From the NCBI RefSeq assembly GCF_001427875.1, contig NZ_LMHK01000003.1:248001-312000 (forward strand): a stretch of 64,000 nucleotides of DNA, written 5' to 3'. A program made the translations under genes and the position numbers. Positions 8,583-16,526 of the stretch are shown piece by piece. Numbering within the stretch: the first letter of the stretch is position 1; every line of letters starts with the position of its first letter. The notes beneath the pieces were generated by a model. It made no database searches. It saw nothing but the letters and a program-made list of their open reading frames with translations, and was not told the origin of the DNA. This stretch comes from Devosia sp. Root685. GTDB taxonomy: Bacteria > Pseudomonadota > Alphaproteobacteria > Rhizobiales > Devosiaceae.

Positions 8583-9317
8583 ATGATCGAAGCTGGCAGC
8601 CTCATCCGGTCCCTTTCGGGGCGGCATGCTGCGCGCAATTTCCATACTTTCGTGATCAACGAAATCGGCCGGGCCATCGTCAGCGGTGAGTTCCCGGTCG
8701 GCTCCGTATTGGCCAGCGATGCCGTCATGATGGAAACCTATGGCGTCTCCCGCACGGTTTTGCGCGAGGCGGTCAAAACCCTCGAAGCCAAGGGCCTCGT
8801 CGAGGCGCGTCCCAAAGTCGGCACCCGCGTGTCGCCCAAAAGCCGCTGGAATTTCTTCGATAGCCAGGTCCTCGCCTGGCATTTCCACGCCCCGCATGAT
8901 CGGCGCTTTTACGAAAACCTCTTCGAAGTCCGCGCCGCCCTCGAACTCCCCGCCGTCACCGCCGCCGCTCGCCACCGCACCGCCGAACATGTCCGCCTGA
9001 TGAAATACTGGCTGCACCAGGCCGCGACGGCCGGCGACAGCCTCGAACAATTCGGCCTCGCGTGTCTGGAAGTCCACAGCCTCATCGCCGAAAGCTCGCA
9101 AAACACCCTGCTTCGCGGCGTCGTCAGCGTCGTCGAACTGCTGCTTGCGGTGGCGCTCACCCGCCGCAGCGACACGGTGATGGCCTATTGCGAAGCAACA
9201 GCCGCCGAGTTGGAAAAGGTCATTTTGGCGATTGAAGCCGGCAATGTCGAAGACGCTCGCGAACATCTGACTGCGTGTCTGGAGCTGGATCACCAGCGGA
9301 TTTTGGACGGCGTTTAG
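8583..9317 (+). CDS. GntR-family transcriptional regulator (FadR subfamily)
   Basis: A 244-residue DNA-binding regulator. The N-terminal winged helix spans about residues 15-85, with SRTVLREAVKTLEAKGLVEA as the recognition region. The C-terminal FCD ligand domain shows the expected helices and conserved polar positions (EVHSLIAES). The start is ATG at 8583; an open frame extends upstream over yjfF but is unlikely to be used. It is last in the ytfQ-yjfF operon, so it most likely represses that operon in response to the imported sugar or a derivative such as galactonate or arabinonate. A palindrome at 3854-3872 is a candidate binding site. The closest known role is the DgoR-like galactonate repressors, but the ligand is not proven. 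Confidence 0.85.
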   Translation: MIEAGSLIRSLSGRHAARNFHTFVINEIGRAIVSGEFPVGSVLASDAVMMETYGVSRTVLREAVKTLEAKGLVEARPKVGTRVSPKSRWNFFDSQVLAWHFHAPHDRRFYENLFEVRAALELPAVTAAARHRTAEHVRLMKYWLHQAATAGDSLEQFGLACLEVHSLIAESSQNTLLRGVVSVVELLLAVALTRRSDTVMAYCEATAAELEKVILAIEAGNVEDAREHLTACLELDHQRILDGV

Positions 9318-9366
9318 CCCAAGCCCAAGCCCCAAGCTTCAGCCCAAGCCACCGACTCCCCAGTAG

Positions 9367-9417
9367 CCCTCATGGTGAGGTGCGAAGCGCAGCGTAGCCT
9401 CGAACCACGAGGGCGTG
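9367..9417. repeat. Palindromic repeat family C, copy 1
   Basis: CCCTCATGGTGAGGTGCGAAG joins CCTCGAACCACGAGGGCG, a unit that recurs at 23119, 29399, 29478, 40679, 52711 and 52768. It lies between two converging genes. Confidence 0.85.
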
Positions 9418-9434
9418 CCCCGGTGTTGGAGCGC

Positions 9435-10373
9435 CTACCACTCAAACTCCGGCCCATTGACCCGGGCGCCCAGCAAAAACACATCCGCCATCAACCGCAG
9501 CGGCGCCGCATCGACATCGGTTTCGTGGCCGTCGAGCAGGTCCGCAAACCGGTCATACATGGCCGAATATTCAAGGTCGCCATGCTCGAGCACGGTCTCG
9601 CCATTGACCACGAGCTTCCGCCCGCCATTCTCAAGCTTGATCTCGTTACCCCGCCCCGTCTCAAACCGGATGGTCCAGATTTCCCCTGATTCTTCGAGCC
9701 AGTTGAACCCACACGACAATTTCGGCTGATGCGCCTGGCTCGATTTGAAGACGATATCGGCATCGACCGGCGTCTGCCGATTGGCTGGAAAAGTCAGCTT
9801 CGAGCTTGCAACGAAAACCGGAAACGGCATGACTTTGGTAAAAATCGAAAACGCATTGATACCGGGATCGCAAACGCCGAACCCACCGGGCTCCCAGACC
9901 CAATCCTGCCCCGGATGCCACTTGCGCACGCTTTCCCGCCAATCGATGCGCGCCGAAACCACGCCCTCGTCCGCCAGCAAAACCTTGGCCCGATCGACCG
10001 CCGCATTAAACTGGCTATGCCAGGTCTGATACAGCACCCGGTCGAGGCGCTTGGCGTGCGCGATCAGGTCATCCAGTTCCGAAATCGTCGTCGTTGGCGG
10101 CTTTTCCATCATCACGTCCTTGCCCGCGTCGAGCGCCTCGCGAACGTAGGTGTGGCGAATGCCCGGCGGCGTGCAGATGGAAACGAGGCCAATTTCGGGC
10201 ATGGCCGCATAAAGTTCGCCCGGCGTCTTGAACACCGGCACCGAGCCATGGCCCACGCCGCGGGTAGAAACGGTCGCGGCCAGTTCAAAATCGTCCGAAG
10301 CGTCGATCACCGGCAGGTGCTGGTCCACGGCAATCTTGCCCACCCCGATCACCGCAATTTTGCGCTTGGCCAT
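9435..10373 (-). CDS. D-galactose / L-arabinose 1-dehydrogenase (Gfo/Idh/MocA family)
   Basis: A 312-residue NAD(P)-dependent sugar dehydrogenase that oxidises the sugar C1 to a lactone, the first step of non-phosphorylative galactose or arabinose catabolism. The Rossmann motif is GVGKIA near residues 9-14, EKPP marks the Gfo/Idh/MocA fold, and WHPGQDWVWEPGGFGVCDPG closely matches L-arabinose 1-dehydrogenase of Azospirillum brasilense. I chose the second ATG (10373) because GGGAG then sits 6 nt upstream; the ATG at 10379 has no room for it. It converges on the GntR gene and fits the sugar brought in by the neighbouring importer. Galactose versus arabinose preference cannot be told from sequence. 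Confidence 0.85.
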   Translation of the reverse strand: MAKRKIAVIGVGKIAVDQHLPVIDASDDFELAATVSTRGVGHGSVPVFKTPGELYAAMPEIGLVSICTPPGIRHTYVREALDAGKDVMMEKPPTTTISELDDLIAHAKRLDRVLYQTWHSQFNAAVDRAKVLLADEGVVSARIDWRESVRKWHPGQDWVWEPGGFGVCDPGINAFSIFTKVMPFPVFVASSKLTFPANRQTPVDADIVFKSSQAHQPKLSCGFNWLEESGEIWTIRFETGRGNEIKLENGGRKLVVNGETVLEHGDLEYSAMYDRFADLLDGHETDVDAAPLRLMADVFLLGARVNGPEFEW

Positions 10374-10458
10374 ATGCATCTCCCGAGCCGAATTTGCCCG
10401 GTGTTAGAGCAAACCTCTCCCCCGCCTGCCAAGGCCTTTTCACAACAAAAGTATGATT

Positions 10459-10818
10459 TTATTCCGACTGTGGCGCCGGAGGCTCCCACAACTCGATCTG
10501 GTTGCCCTCAGGATCGTGAATCCGGGCAAATCGCCCTGTCTCCGGCGTATCCCATTCCTCCGGCCGCGTCTCGACCGCAATCTCCGCCGCCCGCAATTGC
10601 GCCATCATCCCATCGAGATCATCGACCCGAAAATTGATCATCCATTGCTTGTCGGCCGGAAAATAATCGGTGGTCTCCTTGAACGGGGCAAACACCGTCA
10701 TACCCGCCTCCTGATTCCACATCTGGGAAATGCCGAGATGTGTTTCATACCAGGCCGCGAGCACCGATGTGTCGCGCGAACGAAAAAACATCCCGCCAAT
10801 GCCAAGCGCCTTTGCCAT
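10459..10818 (-). CDS. VOC-family (glyoxalase/bleomycin-resistance-like) protein
   Basis: A 119-residue single-domain protein of the vicinal oxygen chelate fold. Typical features are the N-terminal MFFRSRDTSVLAAWYETHLG and the C-terminal FARIHDPEGNQIELWEPP, whose Glu is the usual metal ligand. Such proteins range from glyoxalase I-like enzymes to resistance proteins, and nothing here fixes the substrate. The start at 10818 has GGGAGG 5 nt upstream. It lies between the sugar dehydrogenase and glycerate kinase genes, separated from the latter by a palindromic repeat, so it may be transcribed alone. Confidence 0.8.
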   Translation of the reverse strand: MAKALGIGGMFFRSRDTSVLAAWYETHLGISQMWNQEAGMTVFAPFKETTDYFPADKQWMINFRVDDLDGMMAQLRAAEIAVETRPEEWDTPETGRFARIHDPEGNQIELWEPPAPQSE

Positions 10819-10836
10819 GTGGTCCTCCCGTGATCA

Positions 10837-10950
10837 CCCCCTCCCATTCTCCCCCATCAAGGGGGAGGTGCGGATCGAGTGTGTGGCACCATCTGATCAT
10901 AATCGCTGTCTCTTCACCTCCCCCTTGATGGGGGAGGCCGGGAGGGGGTG
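10837..10950. repeat. Palindromic repeat family B, copy 1 (full inverted pair)
   Basis: Two mirrored halves, each containing CTCCCCCATCAAGGGGGAG, flank a non-conserved centre of about 45 bp. Other full pairs are at 20506, 26751 and 61611, with half copies at 31820 and around 61880. Confidence 0.88.
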
Positions 10951-10965
10951 TCGGCAAGCACCGAC

Positions 10966-12219
10966 CTACCGGATCAAAATCGCCCTAAAATCATTCACAT
11001 TCGTCCCCGTGGGCCCCGTAACCAACAAATCCCCAATCGCCTCGAACGCCCCATAGGCGTCATTGTTCGCCTGTGCCGCCAGCGGGTCCACCCCCGCCTC
11101 GCGCATCCGCCGCGCCGAAGTCCCATCGACAAACGCCCCGGCATTATCTTCGGACCCGTCGATCCCGTCCGTATCCCCCGCCAGCGCCGTCACCCCCTCG
11201 ACGCCATCGAGCGCAATCGCCAGCGCCAGCAAAAACTCCCCATTCCGCCCCCCACGCCCCTTGCCGCGCAGGGTGACAGTCGTCTCGCCGCCCGAGAGCA
11301 AAACCACCGGCTTTTCAAACGGCTGGTTGCGCTGAGAAATCTCCTTGGCAATGGCCGCATGCACCAGCGCCACATCCCGCGCCTCGCCTTCGATGGAATC
11401 CGACAGTACCGCCGCCGCAATCCCCCGCTTGCGCGCTTCCTCAGCCGCCGCCGTCAGCGACAAAGCTGCCGAGGCAATCGTCACCACCGAATTGCCGACA
11501 AAGCGCGGATCATCCGCAAGCGGCGCCGGATTGTCCTCACTCGCCAGTAGCCGCGACGCTGCCTCCGGCAGGTCCAGCCGATACAGCGCAGCAAATTTGC
11601 GCGCATCCGCCCGCGTGCCGGCCAGCGAAATCGTCGGCCCCGAGGCCACCAGCGCCGGATCGTCCCCCGGCACATCCGAAACCACCAGCGTCGCCACCCG
11701 CGCCGGTGCTGCCAGTGCCGCGAGCCGCCCACCCTTGATGGTCGAAAACTGATTGCGGATCAGGTTCATCACTCCGATCGGCGCCCCCGAGGCCAGCAGC
11801 GCGCGGTTGATCGCCTGCTCATCCTCGAGCGTCATCCCCTCGGCCGGCGCCGGCAGCAAGGCCGAACCGCCCCCCGAAATCAGCGCCACCACCAGATCGT
11901 CTGCCGTGAGCCCGCTGACAATTTCCTTCAGCCGCCTCGCCGCCGCAAAACCTGCCGCGTCCGGCACCGGATGCGCCGCCTCGACGATTTCGATCCGCTC
12001 GCATTTTTCTCCATATCCGTAGCGGGTCACGACGAGCCCGGAAATTTCCCCCGGCCAGGCCTTTTCAAAAGCCCGCGCCATCTGCGCCGAAGCCTTGCCC
12101 GCCCCGATGACCACGGTCCGGCCCTTGGGTGGTTGCGGCAGGTGCCGGGAAACCGCCAATGCCGGCTGCGCGCGGTCCACGGCAAGCTCAAACAGGGTTT
12201 GCAGCAGCGCGCGATCCAT
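10966..12219 (-). CDS. Glycerate 2-kinase (DUF4147 + MOFRL domains)
   Basis: A 417-residue cytoplasmic kinase that phosphorylates D-glycerate to 2-phosphoglycerate, feeding glyoxylate, tartrate or serine-cycle carbon into glycolysis. The N-terminal DUF4147 domain covers about residues 1-240 (VIGAGKASAQMARAFE, then LISGGGSALL near residue 115). The C-terminal MOFRL domain has LSGGETTVTLRGKGRGGRNG and GDTDGIDGSEDNAGAFVDG. Old annotations call this family hydroxypyruvate reductase (TtuD). I chose ATG at 12219 because GGAGG sits 6 nt before it, whereas ATG at 12225 abuts the same GGAGG. It stands alone between two repeat or short spacer regions. Confidence 0.9.
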   Translation of the reverse strand: MDRALLQTLFELAVDRAQPALAVSRHLPQPPKGRTVVIGAGKASAQMARAFEKAWPGEISGLVVTRYGYGEKCERIEIVEAAHPVPDAAGFAAARRLKEIVSGLTADDLVVALISGGGSALLPAPAEGMTLEDEQAINRALLASGAPIGVMNLIRNQFSTIKGGRLAALAAPARVATLVVSDVPGDDPALVASGPTISLAGTRADARKFAALYRLDLPEAASRLLASEDNPAPLADDPRFVGNSVVTIASAALSLTAAAEEARKRGIAAAVLSDSIEGEARDVALVHAAIAKEISQRNQPFEKPVVLLSGGETTVTLRGKGRGGRNGEFLLALAIALDGVEGVTALAGDTDGIDGSEDNAGAFVDGTSARRMREAGVDPLAAQANNDAYGAFEAIGDLLVTGPTGTNVNDFRAILIR

Positions 12220-12313
12220 AGTCATCCTCCAGGCCCGGATTTTTCTTGCCGCCTTTGTGGCGAGCGGGGGGCGCCTTGTCCAGCCTTGCCGTCATGTCAA
12301 AAGGCAGACACAT

Positions 12314-12336
12314 AGAAGCGCTAGCGGCACGCTTCT
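12314..12336 (+). promoter_or_regulatory. Stem-loop directly before the DUF1045 ribosome site
   Basis: AGAAGCG pairs with CGCTTCT across a 9-nt loop and is followed at once by GGAG (12337-12340). It could tune translation or mark the 5' end of the transcript; this is inference. Confidence 0.3.
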
Positions 12337-12345
12337 GGAGTTTTC

Positions 12346-13035
12346 ATGACCGAACGATTCGCCATCTACTACGCGCCCTCCGCCAATAGCCCGCTTTGGG
12401 ACCGCGCCGCCGCCTGGCTTGGCCGCGATCCCCTGACCAATGAGCTTTTCGATGGCACCGTGGCCGGCATCGAGCGCAATCGCCTGCTCAATCTCACCCA
12501 GTCGGCCAATCGCTACGCCTTCCACGCCACCATCAAGCCGCCCATGGCGCTGGCCGACGGCACGAGCATCGAAGAGCTGCGCGCCGCCCTCGGCAATTTC
12601 GCCCGCGGCCAGCAGCCCTTCTCCCTCGGCCATCTGCGCGTCGCCTCGCTCGATGGTTTTCTGGCCCTTATCCCCGCCGCGCCCAACGAAGCCCTGCAGG
12701 ATTTTGCGGCCTATGTTGTCGAAGAATTCGAACCCTTCCGTGCCCCGCTCAGCATCAAGGATCGCGCTGCCCGCGCCGCGCGTGGCCTCTCTCCCCGCCA
12801 GGAGGAATTGCTCGATTCCTACGGCTATCCCTATGTGTTCGACGAATTCCGCTTCCATATGACCTTGACCGATCGCCTCCCGGAAGCCGAGCGCGCTGGA
12901 ATCACCACGGCTCTCGAAGCCTGGTTCGCGCCCGAAATCGCCGAACCCCTCCTTTTCGATCGTCTGGTCCTCTTCCACGAACCCGCCAGCGGCCAGCCCT
13001 TCCGCCGCCTCGAAGACTATAAGTTGGGAGCATAA
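12346..13035 (+). CDS. DUF1045 phosphonate-operon protein (2H phosphoesterase-like)
   Basis: A 229-residue cytoplasmic protein of the DUF1045 family found in phosphonate operons. It has the two H-x-T/S motifs of 2H phosphoesterases: FHATIKPP near residues 61-68 and FHMTLTD near residues 169-175. That suggests action on a cyclic or 5'-phosphorylated ribosyl phosphonate intermediate, but no family activity is stated here as proven. The gene begins an operon with phnM (2 bp spacing) and phnN. GGAG lies 6 nt ahead of the start. The usual C-P lyase core (phnGHIJK) is not in the window. Confidence 0.85.
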   Translation: MTERFAIYYAPSANSPLWDRAAAWLGRDPLTNELFDGTVAGIERNRLLNLTQSANRYAFHATIKPPMALADGTSIEELRAALGNFARGQQPFSLGHLRVASLDGFLALIPAAPNEALQDFAAYVVEEFEPFRAPLSIKDRAARAARGLSPRQEELLDSYGYPYVFDEFRFHMTLTDRLPEAERAGITTALEAWFAPEIAEPLLFDRLVLFHEPASGQPFRRLEDYKLGA

Positions 13036-13037
13036 AG

Positions 13038-14174
13038 GTGTCCGAACTCGTCCTCTCCAACGCCCGCGTGGTCCTTGCCGATAGCGTCGTCACCGGCAGC
13101 GTCCTCGTGCGGAACGGCAAGATTGCCGATATCGACACCAAAAATATTAGCGTCGGCGAAGATTTTGCGGGCGACTATCTGATCCCCGGCCTCGTCGAAC
13201 TCCACACCGACCATCTCGAAAACCATTATCGCCCGCGCCCCGGCGTCTTCTGGGACCCCTTGGCCGCGCTCCATGCGCATGACGTGCAGATTTCCGGCTC
13301 CGGCATCACCACCGTCTTCGATGCCGTGCGCATCGGCTCCGATATCGACCTGCCCAACATGTTCGAGCATTCCAAAAATCTGGTCGATGCTGTCCGTGCC
13401 GGTCCGGAACAAGGCTGGCTCCGCGCCGAGCACTTTTTACACCTACGCTGCGAACTGCCGAGCCACGATGTGGTCGAGCATTTTGAGGCCTTTGCCGATC
13501 ATCCCCAGACGCGCCTCGCCTCGGTCATGGATCATACGCCGGGCCAGCGCCAGTTCCGCTCGCTCGATGATTACAAGCGCTTCTACGCCAAACATATGGG
13601 CCAGAACGAAGCGCAGATGCTGGCCTATATAGAAGCCCGTCAGGCCGAGCACGACCGCTATTCCGCCCCCAATCGCCAGGCTATCGTCGCCCGCGCCCAC
13701 GCGCTTGGCCTGGCCCTGGCGAGCCACGACGACGCGACCCTGGCCCAGGTCGAGGAAGCTTCCGAAGACGGCATTTCCATCGCCGAATTCCCCACAACCC
13801 TCGAAGCCGCCGCGGCCGCCCACGATGCCGGTCAGGCCGTCTTGATGGGCGCGCCAAATGTCGTGCGCGGCAAATCTCATTCGGGCAATATTTCAGCCAG
13901 CGATCTCGTCGCCGCCGGCCTTCTCGATATTCTCAGCTCCGATTATGTGCCTTTTGCGCTGCTACAGGCCGTTTTCATCCTGCCCCAGCGTTTAGAGGAG
14001 GTGAGCCTGCCCCAGGCGCTTCTCACCGTGACCAGAAACCCGGCCGAAGCCGCCGGCCTCCACGATCGCGGCGAGATCGCCATTGGCAAAAGGGCCGATC
14101 TGGTGCGAGTTTCGGGGCAGACGCGCGTGCCCGCGGTACGCGCGGTCTGGAAAGAGGGGATCAGGGTCAGTTGA
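13038..14174 (+). CDS. phnM: Alpha-D-ribose 1-methylphosphonate 5-triphosphate diphosphatase
   Basis: A 378-residue amidohydrolase-fold enzyme that removes pyrophosphate from ribose methylphosphonate triphosphate, one step before C-P lyase cleavage. Metal-binding HTDHLENH near residues 56-63 and GAPNVVRGKSHSGN near residues 274-287 are PhnM signatures. The end of the domain has TRNPAEAAGLHDRGEIAIGKR, as in dihydroorotase relatives. The start is GTG at 13038 with GGGAG 7 nt upstream. It follows the DUF1045 gene by 2 bp and overlaps phnN by 4 bp. The partners phnG-L must be elsewhere if the pathway is complete. Confidence 0.93.
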   Translation: MSELVLSNARVVLADSVVTGSVLVRNGKIADIDTKNISVGEDFAGDYLIPGLVELHTDHLENHYRPRPGVFWDPLAALHAHDVQISGSGITTVFDAVRIGSDIDLPNMFEHSKNLVDAVRAGPEQGWLRAEHFLHLRCELPSHDVVEHFEAFADHPQTRLASVMDHTPGQRQFRSLDDYKRFYAKHMGQNEAQMLAYIEARQAEHDRYSAPNRQAIVARAHALGLALASHDDATLAQVEEASEDGISIAEFPTTLEAAAAAHDAGQAVLMGAPNVVRGKSHSGNISASDLVAAGLLDILSSDYVPFALLQAVFILPQRLEEVSLPQALLTVTRNPAEAAGLHDRGEIAIGKRADLVRVSGQTRVPAVRAVWKEGIRVS

Positions 14175-14737
14175 ACGAACGTCCGCCCGGAATGCTGGTT
14201 CTCGTCATTGGTCCTTCCGGCGTCGGCAAGGACACGCTGATCACGGGCGCCCGCCAGGCGCTCGATGCCGACAAGCGCTTCAGCTTCGTGCGGCGTCTCG
14301 TCACCCGTCCCACCGATCTTGATCTCGAAGACCATCTCTCCATCGAGCCCGGTGAATTTGCCGAGGCGCTGGTCAATGGCCGCCTGGCGCTCCATTGGGA
14401 GGCCCATGGCCTCAATTATGCTTTACCCATCGGCGTCGATACCGACCTCGCCTTGGGCCGCATCGTCGTCGCCAATGTGTCCCGCCATGTCGTGCCGGTG
14501 GCGATCGCCAAATATCCCAATTGCCACGTCGTCATGATCACCGCCGAAATCTCGATCCGCGCCGATCGCCTCGTCCGGCGCGGCCGCGAAAATCGCGATC
14601 AGATCACCGCCCGCCTCGCCCGCGAAGGCGCGGCCCTGCCAGCCGATGTGTCGCCTGTCGTGATCGACAATTCGAGCTCTGTCGGCATCGGCGTCACCGC
14701 CTTCGTCATGGCCCTCCGCCGCCTCGCCGAAGAGTGA
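14171..14737 (+). CDS. phnN: Ribose 1,5-bisphosphate phosphokinase
   Basis: A 188-residue kinase of the guanylate-kinase-like fold that turns ribose 1,5-bisphosphate into PRPP, the salvage step after C-P lyase. The P-loop is GPSGVGKDT near residues 14-22, followed by VRRLVTRP, the matching substrate-binding loop of PhnN. Length agrees with E. coli PhnN (185). The likely start is TTG at 14171, overlapping the phnM stop (TTGA); an in-frame ATG at 14192 would remove seven residues and still leave the P-loop intact. It ends the short phn operon. Confidence 0.92.
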   Translation: MNERPPGMLVLVIGPSGVGKDTLITGARQALDADKRFSFVRRLVTRPTDLDLEDHLSIEPGEFAEALVNGRLALHWEAHGLNYALPIGVDTDLALGRIVVANVSRHVVPVAIAKYPNCHVVMITAEISIRADRLVRRGRENRDQITARLAREGAALPADVSPVVIDNSSSVGIGVTAFVMALRRLAEE

Positions 14738-14794
14738 AACCCTTTCCGCGGCTGTGCGTTTGAAGCCTGACTATACAAGCGTCAGGAGTTCTTC

Positions 14795-14944
14795 ATGAGC
14801 CGAAATGGGCTTTACGCCGTGGTCGCGGTGCTTGCCGTGGCCGTCGTCGCCTTTGCCATCTATACCTATCAGCAGCAGCAGGCCCGCCCGGGGGTCGAAG
14901 TGCGCATAGATGAGCAGGGAGTGTCCATCGATGGAAACGGCTAG
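14795..14944 (+). CDS. Small membrane-anchored protein of unknown function (49 aa)
   Basis: A 49-codon frame read directly from the DNA. It has one hydrophobic helix (about residues 6-24, rich in Val and Ala), then a glutamine run QQQQ and a charged tail VRIDEQGVSIDGNG. The likely topology is a single membrane anchor with a short polar tail. AGGAG at 14784-14788 sits 6 nt before the ATG, a good ribosome site. The last 14 nt overlap the start of the next small gene. I do not recognise the family; the coding call rests on the ribosome site and composition. Confidence 0.5.
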   Translation: MSRNGLYAVVAVLAVAVVAFAIYTYQQQQARPGVEVRIDEQGVSIDGNG

Positions 14945-15128
14945 CGAAACCCATCGGGTGGCCATCGCCACGGCCATATCAGCCGAATTGCAGCGCCAGG
15001 CCGAGGCCGGCGCCCAGCGGATCGATGTCGATGCGCTGGCCGACGCGGTGCTGCGCGTGCTCGATCCACAACCGCCCATGGCCGAAGGCCAACGCCCGGA
15101 AGAGCTCAATTCGAGCAATGACGGCTGA
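14931..15128 (+). CDS. Small protein of unknown function (65 aa)
   Basis: A 65-residue soluble, alanine-rich and acidic protein, probably all helical (AIATAISAELQRQAEAGAQ, then DVDALADAVLRVLD). It starts inside the 3' end of the preceding 49-codon gene in another frame, with GGGAG about 9 nt upstream, so it is probably translationally coupled to it. No family is recognised. A longer frame from 14910 exists but has a poorer start. The pair may act together, but nothing in the sequence says how. Confidence 0.5.
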   Translation: METASETHRVAIATAISAELQRQAEAGAQRIDVDALADAVLRVLDPQPPMAEGQRPEELNSSNDG

Positions 15129-15255
15129 CGCGGCCCTCTCTCCGTCAAAACCCTGACCGGCCTCCGCATTTCTGCGCGCCATGCCGGAAAGGCGCTTCCA
15201 ACCGTCCCGGTCCGATCATCCGCCCAGCATTGCGAAAACAACTTGCGGGGCGGAA

Positions 15256-15531
15256 ATGCCGGGATATGTGCGCATCGCGCCGGAGCAGTTGCGGACCGGC
15301 CAGAAGGCCCTGCTTCTCTTTATCCACGATGGCGGCCTCTGCGCCGGTGTTCTCAAACACGGCCCCGACGGAGACCTGCAGCGTCTCGTTCCCGAAAATC
15401 CCGCCCCCTCCGACCTCATTCTCGGCATCTGCGCGATGATGGCCGACATGCCCGCCGACGCCGACCTCTTCGTCGTCCTCGAATCCCAGGCTTATTGGCC
15501 CGAATCCTTTCCTCTCCTCCGCGGCGCCTGA
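15256..15531 (+). CDS. Hypothetical protein (91 aa)
   Basis: A 91-residue protein without signal peptide or membrane helix. Codon use is like its neighbours. Segments such as KALLLFIHDGGLCAGVLKH and ADLFVVLESQAYWPESF look like a small alpha/beta domain. The start is taken as ATG at 15256, with a weak purine-rich stretch upstream; an in-frame ATG at 15181 would add 25 residues of poor coding quality. I do not recognise a family. It is last in a run of three small plus-strand genes. Confidence 0.5.
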   Translation: MPGYVRIAPEQLRTGQKALLLFIHDGGLCAGVLKHGPDGDLQRLVPENPAPSDLILGICAMMADMPADADLFVVLESQAYWPESFPLLRGA

Positions 15532-15641
15532 CGCATTTCACTTTTCGTCCGATGCGCCCACTACCGCGATTGTCACCCCGGCTTTAGGCATTTCATGCTT
15601 TGGCTGATGCAGGTTGGCACAATGGTTTCCCTTCCGCTTGC

Positions 15642-15710
15642 TGTCACCCGGCGGAGGCCGGGACCCATCTTGAGATCTCAGGATGGGCCCCGGGTCGAGC
15701 CCGGGGTGAC
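15642..15710. repeat. Palindromic repeat family D, copy 1
   Basis: GTCACCCGGCGGAGGCCGGG and CCCGGGTCGAGCCCGGGGTGAC form the two ends around the conserved centre CATCTTGAGATCTCA. Other copies are at 37872 and 56371. Confidence 0.85.
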
Positions 15711-15759
15711 AATCGAGTTTGGGAGATGAAACGCTCTCGCGCAGGGCAGGGGACCCCAA

Positions 15760-15785
15760 ACAAAAATCCCCGCTCACGCGGGGAC
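15760..15785 (-). terminator. Rho-independent terminator of the 71-aa minus-strand gene
   Basis: On the minus strand CCCCGC-GTGA-GCGGGG is followed by ATTTTTGTTT. It lies about 40 nt past the stop at 15827. Confidence 0.8.
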
Positions 15786-15826
15786 CTTGGGGGCACAAAA
15801 GCGAGCGCGGCCAGGGCCGGCCGCGC

Positions 15827-16042
15827 CTAAATTTCGGCTGCACCCTGCACGGCGTCACGCACCGCCCGGTGGGCGATTTCGACGGTTGCAAAGTGCTGGC
15901 CATCGACCACGAAGGCTGGCAGCTTCACGGCGAGGAAGCGATAGCCGCCCTCGGTCGGCACGACGACGCCCTGCGGCTCGCCGCCAACTTCGATCACGGT
16001 TGGCCGAAGCGTTTCGGCCTTAGAAAAACTGTTTTCCTGCAT
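15827..16042 (-). CDS. Hypothetical protein (71 aa)
   Basis: A 71-residue protein, no signal peptide. The sequence reads like one compact beta-rich domain: TVIEVGGEPQGVVVPTEGGY, then RFLAVKLPAFVVDGQ, and a C-terminal helix TVEIAHRAVRDAVQGA. I chose ATG at 16042 because GGAGG lies 8 nt upstream; a GTG- or ATG-led extension to 16099 would have no such site. A strong terminator follows, so it is probably a single-gene transcript. The family is not recognised. Real coding is supported by ribosome site plus terminator. Confidence 0.6.
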   Translation of the reverse strand: MQENSFSKAETLRPTVIEVGGEPQGVVVPTEGGYRFLAVKLPAFVVDGQHFATVEIAHRAVRDAVQGAAEI

Positions 16043-16203
16043 GGGAGGAACCTCCACTTGCGCGACGAATGGGAAAACACGGGCGGTGGAACTGTCCACG
16101 CCGGTGAGGCCATTTCGCTGCGGGTCTTATCGAAACTGTGAGACGGAGATGTGACTGAGGTCACATTCGTTTCGAGTGACAGAACCCTTGCCAGCGTTTG
16201 GCG

Positions 16204-16314
16204 TCATGAAGTCGGGTTACTACGGTCGAACACAGAGCATGGATGGTAATGGTCGGCGATGTAGTCATCGTCATTCCTCTCCTTGCGAGTGTTGAACGTA
16301 TGAATGCGCGGCAT
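16204..16314 (-). CDS. Possible small protein (36 aa)
   Basis: A minus-strand frame begins at ATG 16314 and ends at TGA 16204. The product is polar, with DDDYIADHYHPCSVFDRSN. It has no clear Shine-Dalgarno site and no recognised family. It is listed only because its composition is unlike random GC-rich translation; an overlapping frame with AAGGAG before ATG at 16275 is the alternative. Confidence 0.2.
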   Translation of the reverse strand: MPRIHTFNTRKERNDDDYIADHYHPCSVFDRSNPTS

Positions 16315-16385
16315 TTGCGGCGCAGCCAAGGCAAGATAGGCGAGCTTTTGCGTTTTCGCCAGTGTCAGATGGTGCGTTAGCGCAG

Positions 16386-16425
16386 AAAAAAACGAAAAAG
16401 CGTGCTCGACTTTCGTCGAAGCACG
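16386..16425 (-). terminator. Rho-independent terminator, minus strand
   Basis: On the minus strand CGTGCTTCGAC pairs with GTCGAGCACG around GAAA, followed by CTTTTTCGTTTTTTT. It lies about 100 nt beyond the stop of the 172-aa secreted protein gene. Confidence 0.75.
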
Positions 16426-16526
16426 AAAAACATGACGAAGTCGTTCATATTATCCGCCGGGCGTTGGAGCCCGGCGACAAAAACCTGCCCCGCCCTCATA
16501 ATGAAAGGCCGGGCAAAACCTTGTGA

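Larger units (their letters stand above)
16142..16526. other. Intergenic stretch without a supported gene
   Basis: These 385 bases hold one terminator (16386-16425), a GC-rich hairpin near 16457-16476 and a possible 36-codon minus-strand frame (16204-16314). Nothing else could be supported. Confidence 0.5.
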
